Shown piece after piece: positions 7,354 through 13,888 of a stretch of DNA of 23,590 nt. The notes under the pieces are model-generated. The model saw only the letters and a list, made by a program, of their open reading frames with translations, was not told where the DNA came from and made no database searches. Source of the DNA: JBCAWW01 sp045106675 (GTDB lineage Bacteria > Bacteroidota > Bacteroidia > J057); contig JBGCFA010000136.1 in the NCBI GenBank assembly GCA_045106675.1, forward strand, positions 1-23,590, read 5' to 3'. The position numbers were made by a program, and so were the translations under genes. Positions within the stretch are counted from its first letter, which is position 1. Each line of letters starts with the position of its first letter.

Positions 7354-7400
7354 GCAGAGAGGGTTCTAAGCATCATGTTTAGGACCCTCTCTGCGTTTTT
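7354..7400 (+). terminator. Rho-independent terminator of the second desaturase
   Basis: GCAGAGAGGGTTCTAA (7354-7369) pairs with TTAGGACCCTCTCTGC (7379-7394), a 16-bp stem with one G-T pair. It is followed by GTTTTT (7395-7400) and lies 13 nt after the stop codon. Confidence 0.88.
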
Positions 7401-7410
7401 ACGTTTTCTT

Positions 7411-7426
7411 GCGTTCCGCGAAGCGG
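7411..7426 (-). repeat. Hairpin motif copy, canonical (GCGTT-CCGC-GAA-GCGG)
   Basis: Intergenic copy just after the desaturase terminator. Confidence 0.75.
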
Positions 7427-7473
7427 GAAAAGCAATATCTAATGTCGAAATCCAATCTAGAATATCGAAGGAT

Positions 7474-7708
7474 CTAAATAGTTATTTAGGTTAAACGCAT
7501 CAAACCTACTAGGAGCATTTGCGATGCCTTTTGACGATGGAACATCTCCGCTCGCACAGGCCGCAACCTCTTCCAAGCGGTTTTTGCCCAGGCCTTTTCC
7601 CCTTTCCGGCCTAGCGCGCGTACCTTTGAAGGGATGCAGGGGATGTTCAAAGAGTCAAAATGCTAGCACTGTATTTTAATGCGTCTACCCTAATAGTTAT
7701 TGGACATT
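7474..7708. other. Long imperfect inverted repeat: candidate structured RNA or degraded element
   Basis: A gene-free stretch that folds back on itself. Outer arms: GGT-ACGCAT near 7489-7500 against ATGCGT-ACC near 7679-7689. Middle: TTTTGAC (7529-7535) against GTCAAAA (7654-7660). Inner: GAACATCTCC (7540-7549) against GGGGATGTTC (7639-7648). The tip is AGGCC (7590-7594) against GGCCT (7608-7612). The internal loops are roughly symmetrical, and a small palindrome CTAAATAGTTATTTAG sits at 7474-7489. A long rod with a central bubble recalls 6S-type RNA; a MITE-like remnant is the alternative. No T-run or clear promoter fixes the strand. Confidence 0.4.
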
Positions 7709-7728
7709 GAAATTGCTTATTGGATATT
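7697..7728 (+). promoter_or_regulatory. Direct repeat TTATTGGAYATT spaced by 20 bp
   Basis: TTATTGGACATT (7697-7708) and TTATTGGATATT (7717-7728) are 20 bp apart start to start, about two helical turns, and lie 125-156 bp upstream of the Gfo/Idh gene. Possibly a regulator site. Confidence 0.3.
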
Positions 7729-7737
7729 CCCTATGGG

Positions 7738-7755
7738 CGGCCGTGCCGAACGCTT
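7738..7755 (+). repeat. Hairpin motif copy (CGGC-CGT-GCCG-AACGCTT)
   Basis: Intergenic copy upstream of the Gfo/Idh gene. Its stem matches the coding copy at 1059, with a different loop. Confidence 0.65.
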
Positions 7756-7852
7756 AAACCTTGAATTTGGAATCGATTGTCATACGTAGGATAGTGCAAA
7801 AAACCCTATTTTTTGGCACCTTATATACTTATCTACTTTCAAACGACTACTC

Positions 7853-9322
7853 ATGGCGAAAAAAACTAAAAACGAGGCTCCTTCTACGTCTCGGAGAGAT
7901 TTTATCAAAAAGGGAGCGATGGCTTCCTCTATATTTATTGTACCAAGGCATGTGCTAGGCGGCGTAGGCTATACCTCACCTAGTGATCAACTCGTACTCG
8001 CAGCTATCGGCGCAGGTGGTAAAGGCCGTAGCGATATCAAAAATGCTTCCGTCAACGGCAGAGAAAGAGTAGCGGCACTTTGCGATGTTGATTTTGCGGG
8101 TTCTGCCAAAGGTTCCGTCGAAAAATTTCCTAAAGCGAAGTTATTCAAAGACTATCGCGTCATGCTCGACGAGATGAAGGATATAGATGCGGTTACGATT
8201 TCGACTCCTGACCATGTGCATGGTCCTGCGGCTAAATATGCCATGGAGCGTGGTATCCACGTTTATGTGCAAAAGCCTATGACTCACAATATCCGGGAAG
8301 CAAGGTTGCTCACCGAAATGGCGAGAGACAAAAAGATCGTTACCCAGATGGGCAATCAAGGTGGTTCAAACCCGCTTCTCAATATGGTCCAAAAGTGGAT
8401 CGACGATGATGCTATCGGTAAAGTCCACAAAGTTCAAGTTTGGACCAATCGGCCCGTTTGGCCACAAGGAGGCGCCATGCCCCAGCCAGATGCAACGCTC
8501 AAACCCAAAGATTTCCATTGGGATCTATGGTTAGGCCCAGCACAACTGAAGCCTTTTACGCCCAATATGCATCCTTTCAACTGGCGTGGCTGGTGGGATT
8601 ATGGTACAGGTGCACTGGGTGATGTGGGTTGTCATTTGATTGATATCCCATTCCGTACTTTAGGACTCAAATATCCTACTGACGCAGAATGTAGTGTGGC
8701 CTCTACCTTCACTCAAATGTGGACCCCAGACTATCATCCAGAGGGTTGTCCGCCAGCCTCTTTCATCACTTTGCACTTCGATGCCACGAAAAAGAGCAAG
8801 TCCCCTATCGAAATGACTTGGAGTGATGGCGGCATTAAGCCTTCACATCCGGGCATCATCCCTGCGGATCATGATATCGGTGGCAAAGGCGGTAGCAATG
8901 GTGTACTCATCATCGGTGAGAAAGGCATTATCTCTACCAATATCAATGATAGCTCTCCCCTCATGCCGAAGCTCTATCTCAATGATGGCACTACTGATTT
9001 TGGGCCAGAAGTAGAGAAAAATGACGAACCAGAATATGGTCACCAACGCAAATGGGTAGATGCTTGTAAGGCCGGTTTTGGCAGCAGAGAGCATAAGGGA
9101 TTGACTTCCTCTTTTGACTACGCTGGTCCGATGACAGAAACTGTCTTGATGGGCAATCTAGCGATCAGAAGTCATATGCTCCGTAAAGAGAATGACAAAG
9201 GCAAAATGGAGTTCTTTGCCCGTAAAAAGCTCCTTTGGGATGGCGAAAATATGCGCATCACCAATCTTGAGCAAGCCAATCAATTTGTCGGCCGGACTTA
9301 TCGCAAAGGTTGGGAGGTATAA
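7853..9322 (+). CDS. Gfo/Idh/MocA family oxidoreductase with Tat signal
   Basis: 489-residue NAD(P)-dependent sugar dehydrogenase-type protein, predicted to be exported folded by the Tat system. The twin arginine motif is SRRDFIKK (13-20), followed by a short hydrophobic stretch to about residue 35. The Rossmann loop is AAIGAGGKGRSD (50-61). TPDHVHG (118-124) is typical, and the usual EKP motif appears as QKP (140-142). The C-terminal part has the extended sheet domain with GWWDYGTGALGDVGCHLIDI. Exported members of this family usually carry tightly bound cofactor and act on sugars or glycosides. The gene converges on the GMC dehydrogenase operon, and the two may serve one sugar-oxidation pathway. 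No hairpin motif copy was noticed inside this gene. Confidence 0.9.
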   Translation: MAKKTKNEAPSTSRRDFIKKGAMASSIFIVPRHVLGGVGYTSPSDQLVLAAIGAGGKGRSDIKNASVNGRERVAALCDVDFAGSAKGSVEKFPKAKLFKDYRVMLDEMKDIDAVTISTPDHVHGPAAKYAMERGIHVYVQKPMTHNIREARLLTEMARDKKIVTQMGNQGGSNPLLNMVQKWIDDDAIGKVHKVQVWTNRPVWPQGGAMPQPDATLKPKDFHWDLWLGPAQLKPFTPNMHPFNWRGWWDYGTGALGDVGCHLIDIPFRTLGLKYPTDAECSVASTFTQMWTPDYHPEGCPPASFITLHFDATKKSKSPIEMTWSDGGIKPSHPGIIPADHDIGGKGGSNGVLIIGEKGIISTNINDSSPLMPKLYLNDGTTDFGPEVEKNDEPEYGHQRKWVDACKAGFGSREHKGLTSSFDYAGPMTETVLMGNLAIRSHMLRKENDKGKMEFFARKKLLWDGENMRITNLEQANQFVGRTYRKGWEV

Positions 9323-9336
9323 CACTTCACCAAATT

Positions 9337-9433
9337 GTCATGCTGAGCTTGCCGAAGTATCTTAAAAGGTTCTAGCGTTCTCCAATGGAGAAGAGATAAA
9401 CTTCAAAGGCCCTTCGACTACGCTCAGGATGAC
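9337..9433. repeat. Dispersed inverted repeat of the GTCATxCTGAGC type
   Basis: GTCATGCTGAGCTTGCCGAAG (9337-9357, 21 nt) is mirrored at 9412-9433, where the sequence ends GCTCAGGATGAC. The ends pair except for one mismatch and one gap near the inner side. Sequences of this type (CTTCGACTNCGCTCAGGATGAC) are, from memory, frequent intergenic repeats in many bacterial genomes. A hairpin motif copy lies in the loop. Confidence 0.7.
9374..9390 (-). repeat. Hairpin motif copy (AGCGTT-CTCC-AAT-GGAG)
   Basis: The stem differs from the canonical one at two pairs with pairing kept. Followed by AAGAG. Confidence 0.6.
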
Positions 9434-9480
9434 TTTATGATTGTTTAGGACTTGGTGAGTTCTTAGTCTTGCTTTTTTCC

Positions 9481-9498
9481 CTACTTCGCAGAACGCTT
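9481..9498 (+). repeat. Hairpin motif copy (CTAC-TTC-GCAG-AACGCTT)
   Basis: Intergenic copy. Three Watson-Crick pairs and one wobble when read on the minus strand (CTGC-GAA-GTAG). Confidence 0.6.
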
Positions 9499-9515
9499 GG
9501 TCGGGATCAAACAAA

Positions 9516-9556
9516 AAGGTTGACAGGGTTTGAGACCCTGTCAACCTTATTTTTTG
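9516..9556. terminator. Bidirectional rho-independent terminator
   Basis: AAGGTTGACAGGGT (9516-9529) and ACCCTGTCAACCTT (9535-9548) form a perfect 14-bp stem with a 5-nt loop. A-run upstream and TATTTTTT downstream make it work in both directions. It lies between the convergent Gfo/Idh gene and the dehydrogenase operon. The TTGACAGGGT hairpin is itself of a kind seen as a dispersed repeat in Bacteroidota. Confidence 0.85.
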
Positions 9557-9560
9557 GCTA

Positions 9561-9577
9561 AGCGTTCCGCAAAGCGG
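9561..9577 (-). repeat. Hairpin motif copy (AGCGTT-CCGC-AAA-GCGG)
   Basis: Intergenic, followed by TAAGC. Same stem as the canonical copies, loop AAA. Confidence 0.75.
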
Positions 9578-9603
9578 TAAGCATAAAGACCCGCAAAAAA
9601 CTG

Positions 9604-10320
9604 CTAGGTCAGCAAATTGCCTTGATCATCCCACTGGGCGATTTCATTGCGCTTGCTTTGATCGACACATTTGGCGATCCACTCATCATCATAGGCCACA
9701 TCGTGTTCAGCCAATACCTCAGCAGGCACTCCATCCCATACATTGGCACGATTGCCAACATAGCCAAGATCATCAAAGCCCATCTTAGTGGTATAATAAG
9801 CCGTTACCGTAAGGTCGCGCATACGAGTAAAAAACTTGATCCCGTAAGTCATCTCTGGCTTTTTGCCATCAGGGTCAGGATAAGCAATATCTTCAATGAT
9901 CGCGATTTGCTCCTCATTACTAGCCGCTTTAAATAGCTTATTGAAACGACGATTCGACTCTTGGTCTATCCACATCAAGCCACCACGGATCGGCAATTGG
10001 TGCGAAGGGATATCTTTGACGATAAACTCGATAAACTCAGGCACCTTAGCATCATTGGCGGAACCAGCGGTTTCGGTCGCAGGCAAAATGATATCACAAA
10101 GGACTGCTATCGTTTCTAATTCGTGCTCATTGAGAAAGATTTCGGCTTTAATCTTTTCATCATGTTCGATCTCTTTAGGAGTCCGTCCATAATATTTGGT
10201 TTTGGCGGTAGTCGCTGCGACTTCGGCCTCTTTGCTAGCGGGCGTACATGCCGCAACTCCCATACTAGCTCCAGCCAGGGAGCCAATCAACAAAGTTTTG
10301 AGTGATTCTCTTCTGTCCAT
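9604..10320 (-). CDS. Gluconate 2-dehydrogenase subunit 3-like protein, Tat lipoprotein
   Basis: 238-residue small subunit of membrane-bound FAD-dependent sugar dehydrogenases. The N-terminus has a twin arginine (MDRRESLKTLL), a hydrophobic segment and a lipobox ending at Cys25 (GVAAC), so it is predicted to be a Tat-exported lipoprotein. ETIAVLCDIILPATETAGSANDA (70-92) is the typical subunit-3 segment. These subunits carry the flavin subunit through the Tat system and anchor it. It starts 2 nt after the GMC gene stops, in keeping with one complex. No cytochrome c subunit follows in this operon. Confidence 0.88.
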   Translation of the reverse strand: MDRRESLKTLLIGSLAGASMGVAACTPASKEAEVAATTAKTKYYGRTPKEIEHDEKIKAEIFLNEHELETIAVLCDIILPATETAGSANDAKVPEFIEFIVKDIPSHQLPIRGGLMWIDQESNRRFNKLFKAASNEEQIAIIEDIAYPDPDGKKPEMTYGIKFFTRMRDLTVTAYYTTKMGFDDLGYVGNRANVWDGVPAEVLAEHDVAYDDEWIAKCVDQSKRNEIAQWDDQGNLLT

Positions 10321-10322
10321 GA

Positions 10323-12044
10323 CTAGCTTAGGTTTTGTTTTTTGACTTGATCGATGATGAATTCAGACGTTCTCATAGAGAGCGCCATGATAGTCCAAGT
10401 ACAGTTTTTATCTGCCTGAGACACAAATGGGCCAGCATCTACGATAAACACATTGTCTACGTCGTGCAAACGCTGCATTGGATCGGTAACTGAAGTCTTA
10501 GGATCAGTACCCATGCGGGTAGTCCCCACTTCATGGATAATCTGTCCCGGTTTAGCCAAACCATAGTCTTTATCAGCGCCAGGCTTATCGCCCAATAAAG
10601 TGGCGTCCATACCATGAAAGATCTCTTCAAAAGTATCTTGCATATGGCGAGCCTGCTTGCGTTCAAGATCACTCCACTGATAATGAAACTTCAAGACTGG
10701 GATACCAAATTGATCGACTACTTCTGGATCAATCTCACAACGGTTTTCGTAACGCGAGATACTTTCCCCACGCGCCGAGATTCCCACTACTGAGCCATAA
10801 AATCGTTTTACATCTTCACGTAGCTTAGTACCGTAGCCGCCGACATCGCCACCGATGTACTTATTCATGGCAGAGATGTTATAGCCAAAGCCATAAGAAG
10901 GCATACCCATACCACCCCAAATTTCAAGGTGATAACCACGCGGGAAGTCTAGATTTTTATTATCAAGCCACCAAGGCGAATAAATATGCATTCCCCCTAC
11001 TCCATCTTCATTGTAGGTCTTGCGATTCATCATTTGCGGTACGAAAGCCGAGCGGCTAGCACCAGTTGAATCATGCACATAACGTCCCACCACATCACTG
11101 CTATTGCCAAGACCGTTGGGGTGTTGGCTACTCTTTGAGTTGAGCAGGATACGCGCTGAGCTACAAGCCGAAGCTCCCAGTATTACTACTTTGCCGCGGA
11201 GTTGATATTCGCGACGATCTTTTTTATTGATATAAGAGACGCCTGTCGCGCGTCCTTCAGCATCGGTAGTAACTTCACGAACCATACAATCGGTGTATAG
11301 TTCTAGTTTTCCACCGTTTTTCTGAGCCGGGAAGATCAGACAAGAGCCAGCCGAGAAGTCTGCATATTGATTGCAAGAACGCCCACACTGGCTACAGTAA
11401 AAACAAACTCCACGTTCATTATTGAGCTTTTTGGTGAGGATCGAAAGACGCGAAGGAATCACATCAACTCCTGCCTTACGAGCTCCCTTGATGTAGTACA
11501 ACTCATGTAAACGCGGCTTGGGTGCTGGCAAAAAGTACCCATCAGGATCATTATAACGGCCTTCTTTCGAGCCAAAAACCCCGATCATTTTGTCCAACTT
11601 ATCATAGTAGGGCTTAACATCATCATAGCCGATAGGCCAGTTTTCGCCATAGCCATCGACATCTTTATGCTTGAAGTCTGTTGGTCCAAAGCGCAAAGAA
11701 ATACGTCCCCAGTGGTTGGTACGTCCTCCTAGCATACGGGAACGCCACCATCTGAAATCGGTATTTTCACCTTGGGTATAAGGTTCACCTTCGACTTCCC
11801 AATCACCCCAAGATTGGTCATAATCGCCAAAGGCACGTGTTACACTAGCCCCACGACGAGGAGATTCCCAAGGATATTTTAGCTGAGTCATAGTCTTGGG
11901 GTCCTTGGGATCAAAAAAGGAACCCGCTTCAACGACTGCGACTCTCAGGCCTGCCTCAGCGAGCTGATTAGCGGCCATGCCTCCACCTGCGCCTGATCCC
12001 ACGATGATGGCATCATATACGTCAGGAGATTCAATAATTTGCAT
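10323..12044 (-). CDS. GMC family FAD-dependent sugar dehydrogenase, large subunit
   Basis: 573-residue flavoprotein. The FAD-binding fold starts at residue 10 (IIVGSGAGGGMAANQLAEAG, Gly-rich loop 16-21) with the ribose-binding Glu at VVEAG (39). Residues 214-224 hold four cysteines (CFYCSQCGRSC), as in FAD-dependent glucose, gluconate and fructose dehydrogenases that have a 3Fe-4S cluster near this place. The C-terminal active-site pair is His504 (HEVGTTRMG) and Asn547 (DKNCTW). It has no signal peptide of its own, as expected if it is exported with the small subunit encoded next to it. Likely electron acceptors are cytochromes or quinone. Glucoside 3-dehydrogenase-like activity is possible; the substrate is not determined. 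Confidence 0.92.
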   Translation of the reverse strand: MQIIESPDVYDAIIVGSGAGGGMAANQLAEAGLRVAVVEAGSFFDPKDPKTMTQLKYPWESPRRGASVTRAFGDYDQSWGDWEVEGEPYTQGENTDFRWWRSRMLGGRTNHWGRISLRFGPTDFKHKDVDGYGENWPIGYDDVKPYYDKLDKMIGVFGSKEGRYNDPDGYFLPAPKPRLHELYYIKGARKAGVDVIPSRLSILTKKLNNERGVCFYCSQCGRSCNQYADFSAGSCLIFPAQKNGGKLELYTDCMVREVTTDAEGRATGVSYINKKDRREYQLRGKVVILGASACSSARILLNSKSSQHPNGLGNSSDVVGRYVHDSTGASRSAFVPQMMNRKTYNEDGVGGMHIYSPWWLDNKNLDFPRGYHLEIWGGMGMPSYGFGYNISAMNKYIGGDVGGYGTKLREDVKRFYGSVVGISARGESISRYENRCEIDPEVVDQFGIPVLKFHYQWSDLERKQARHMQDTFEEIFHGMDATLLGDKPGADKDYGLAKPGQIIHEVGTTRMGTDPKTSVTDPMQRLHDVDNVFIVDAGPFVSQADKNCTWTIMALSMRTSEFIIDQVKKQNLS

Positions 12045-12125
12045 GTTTTGTGGTAGTTTATTCGGTCAATTTCAATTGCAGTATATTAAGATAAAGCCTA
12101 TCTGCTAGCTTTGAAAAAAAACGTC

Positions 12126-12545
12126 TTATTTATTCGCTACAATCGGTATCAAACGTGAATCCGCGAGGGCTGCGGTACGATGTCCGGCTGTTTTGAGATA
12201 TTCAGGATCGCTCGCAAAAGCCAAAAATGCCTCTACACTCTTATGTTTCACCAAGAGCATCAAATCCCAATCTTCATCAAGGGGACCAATCAATGGAGCG
12301 CTCACTTTGCCTGCATAAATCACCGAGCTACCCGCTTTTTGGATCAATGGAGTGGTATGCTTCATATAATGCCGATAGGCTTCCTCGCCTGAAATCGCTT
12401 CTGAAGGTGCTAGCTCTGGTGAGGCCGTATAATCTGCTACTTCTCTGTATTTGAGCAAGTTGAGCATCACCACTTCGCCTTTGATTTGTTGTTGGACAAA
12501 GGCTTTACCAGATTCTTGGGTAGCGTGGATGTAGGTTTCTTTCAT
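12126..12545 (-). CDS. DUF1330-like small protein
   Basis: 139-residue protein with the VVMLNLLKYREVADY strand and helix (21-35) and a later DEDWDLMLLVKHKSVEAFLAF region, typical of dimeric alpha+beta barrel proteins of the DUF1330/NIPSNAP type. No signal peptide and no known catalytic residues. The start MKETYIH at 12545 is chosen; an in-frame ATG at 12653 would add 36 residues translated from the repeat mosaic upstream and is not credible. It lies 81 nt upstream of the GMC gene and may be co-transcribed with it. Function unknown. Confidence 0.8.
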   Translation of the reverse strand: MKETYIHATQESGKAFVQQQIKGEVVMLNLLKYREVADYTASPELAPSEAISGEEAYRHYMKHTTPLIQKAGSSVIYAGKVSAPLIGPLDEDWDLMLLVKHKSVEAFLAFASDPEYLKTAGHRTAALADSRLIPIVANK

Positions 12546-12563
12546 GTCTATTTTATTTTTTGC

Positions 12564-12579
12564 CCGCTGCGCGGAACGC
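12564..12579 (+). repeat. Hairpin motif copy (CCGC-TGC-GCGG-AACGC)
   Basis: 18 bp upstream of the DUF1330-like start, in the likely leader of that gene. Confidence 0.75.
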
Positions 12580-12616
12580 GCCCTTTCGAACGAGCGCAAG
12601 CGAGGAGAAATCCCAT

Positions 12617-12658
12617 ACTTCCCAATCAGTATTTCCCAATCAGTACTTCCCAATGAGT
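12617..12658 (+). repeat. Three tandem 14-bp repeats (ACTTCCCAATCAGT)
   Basis: Units at 12617-12630, 12631-12644 and 12645-12658 with one substitution each in the second and third. They lie upstream of the DUF1330-like gene. Confidence 0.85.
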
Positions 12659-12661
12659 CGC

Positions 12662-12782
12662 TTTCTCACCGCTGCGCGGAACGTTTGGGTTCATTGCCGT
12701 ACGGATTGCATGCCACAGAGGCGCAAAATCTTGCGCCTTTACGATTGGCGAAATTTATTTCTCACCGCTGCGCGGAACGTTT
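12662..12782 (+). repeat. 25-bp direct repeat carrying two hairpin motif copies
   Basis: 25 bp at 12662-12686 recur identically at 12758-12782. Each contains CACCGCTGCGCGGAACGTTT, with CCGC-TGC-GCGG stems at 12669-12679 and 12765-12775. Identity extends beyond the hairpin on both sides, which suggests copying of a larger unit. Confidence 0.85.
12719..12738. repeat. 8-bp GC-rich hairpin (AGGCGCAA-AATC-TTGCGCCT)
   Basis: Perfect stem with a 4-nt loop between the two 25-bp repeats. Similar GGCGCAA...TTGCGCC palindromes are familiar dispersed repeats in Bacteroidota and cyanobacteria, from memory. It follows the end of the 2OG oxygenase gene by about 100 nt and could help terminate it. Confidence 0.6.
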
Positions 12783-12844
12783 AATTTACGCGTATTTAAG
12801 AATACTCAAAAACTACGGACTCCAGACTTCGGACAACCACCACT

Positions 12845-13810
12845 TCACAATTCAGGAAACACTTTCCCCACCTTACCAATAACATAATCTCCATAAGTAC
12901 CTTCAAAAGCGTCTAAATCAGCTCCGTCCCAGCGTTTTGGCCGCTGTCCAAGGGCTCGGTCTATCGGCACTGCCTTGATCTCAGCGTCAAAACTGGGATC
13001 AAAGAAAAAGGGAAAGGAATAGCGGTCTTTACCAGATTGGTTCAAGACCCGATGTGGAGTCGAACAATAATAGCCTCCCGTCATGCGGTCGAGCATATCA
13101 CCAATATTACAGACAAAAGCTCCCGGTACTACGGGCGCATCGAGCCATTGATCTTGAGATTTGATCTGCAATCCTCCGACGGCGTCTTGTTTAAGGATGG
13201 TCAATAAACCGTAATCCGTATGTTCTCCCACGCCCCAAGCGGGCGATTCGACGGAGCGTTCCCCGACTGAGGGGTAATGAAAAACACGAAAAAGGCAAAG
13301 CGGATCTTGCGTAAAATGCTGACGAAAATAATCCTCCTCTAATCCTAAACTCAAAGCAATCCCCTGCATCAGCAGGTGGCCCAAATCCTTCATCGCCGCC
13401 ATATAATCCAATATCACCTTTCGTAATGCCGGTATTTGGGCTGGAAACAGATTAGCACCATGCAACAAAAGGCCTTGCCGAACGCGCCTATCCTCTGGCC
13501 CTAATTCAGTCCCAAAATAGAGACCTTCCTTTTGATCTGGTTTGCCGGAGGTCAGTTCATCCCCTACTGGGAAGAAACCGCGCCATGCTCTCCCTCCAAG
13601 GGCCATCCGGATCTGCAATTTTTCAGTTTCCGGCAGGGCAAAGAATTGATGGCTAAGTTCCTCCAATTGGTTTTGTAATCTTTCAGAGACGCCATGACCC
13701 GTGATATAAAAGAAGCCAAACTCAGTGCAAGCGCCATGTAATGCTTGAGCCACAAACTGACGATCGGAATGAGTCTTACGGAGAGCTGAGATATCTATGA
13801 TAGGAACCAT
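12845..13810 (-). CDS. 2-oxoglutarate/Fe(II)-dependent oxygenase, isopenicillin N synthase-like
   Basis: 321-residue cytosolic double-stranded beta-helix oxygenase. The N-terminal DIOX_N segment begins VPIIDISALRK. The iron ligands are His197 and Asp199 (HTDYG) and His253 (TPHRV), and the 2-oxoglutarate-binding pair is Arg263 with Ser265 (RYSFPFF). Length and order are as in the plant/bacterial IPNS-like family, whose members hydroxylate, desaturate or cyclise small molecules. The gene follows the MbnP/MbnH-like pair on the same strand after 78 nt. Whether it belongs to the same system is unknown. Hairpin motif copies occur at 13255-13274 (loop of 6) and, weaker, at 13471-13488. Confidence 0.92.
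   Translation of the reverse strand: MVPIIDISALRKTHSDRQFVAQALHGACTEFGFFYITGHGVSERLQNQLEELSHQFFALPETEKLQIRMALGGRAWRGFFPVGDELTSGKPDQKEGLYFGTELGPEDRRVRQGLLLHGANLFPAQIPALRKVILDYMAAMKDLGHLLMQGIALSLGLEEDYFRQHFTQDPLCLFRVFHYPSVGERSVESPAWGVGEHTDYGLLTILKQDAVGGLQIKSQDQWLDAPVVPGAFVCNIGDMLDRMTGGYYCSTPHRVLNQSGKDRYSFPFFFDPSFDAEIKAVPIDRALGQRPKRWDGADLDAFEGTYGDYVIGKVGKVFPEL
13255..13274 (-). repeat. Hairpin motif copy with longer loop (AGCGTT-CCCC-GACTGA-GGGG)
   Basis: Coding copy in the oxygenase gene, followed by TAA as in canonical copies. Encodes PSVGERS. Confidence 0.4.
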
Positions 13811-13888
13811 AACTCTATATTAGGATTCGTGGACATTGATTCCAACGAAGCCTTGAGCTAAGAATGGTGATTTTATAAAAAACTGGTA

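Noticed and set aside
7809..7841. Promoter TTTG plus TACTTTCA just before the Gfo/Idh gene
   Set aside because: The -7 element has a mismatch and would leave almost no leader, so it was not listed.
12546..12653. Longer DUF1330-like start at 12653
   Set aside because: The extra residues are a translation of the repeat mosaic, and the conserved domain begins right after the ATG at 12545.
12617..12782. CRISPR-like array
   Set aside because: Repeat units differ in length and sequence, the 14-mers are directly adjacent without spacers, and no cas gene is present.
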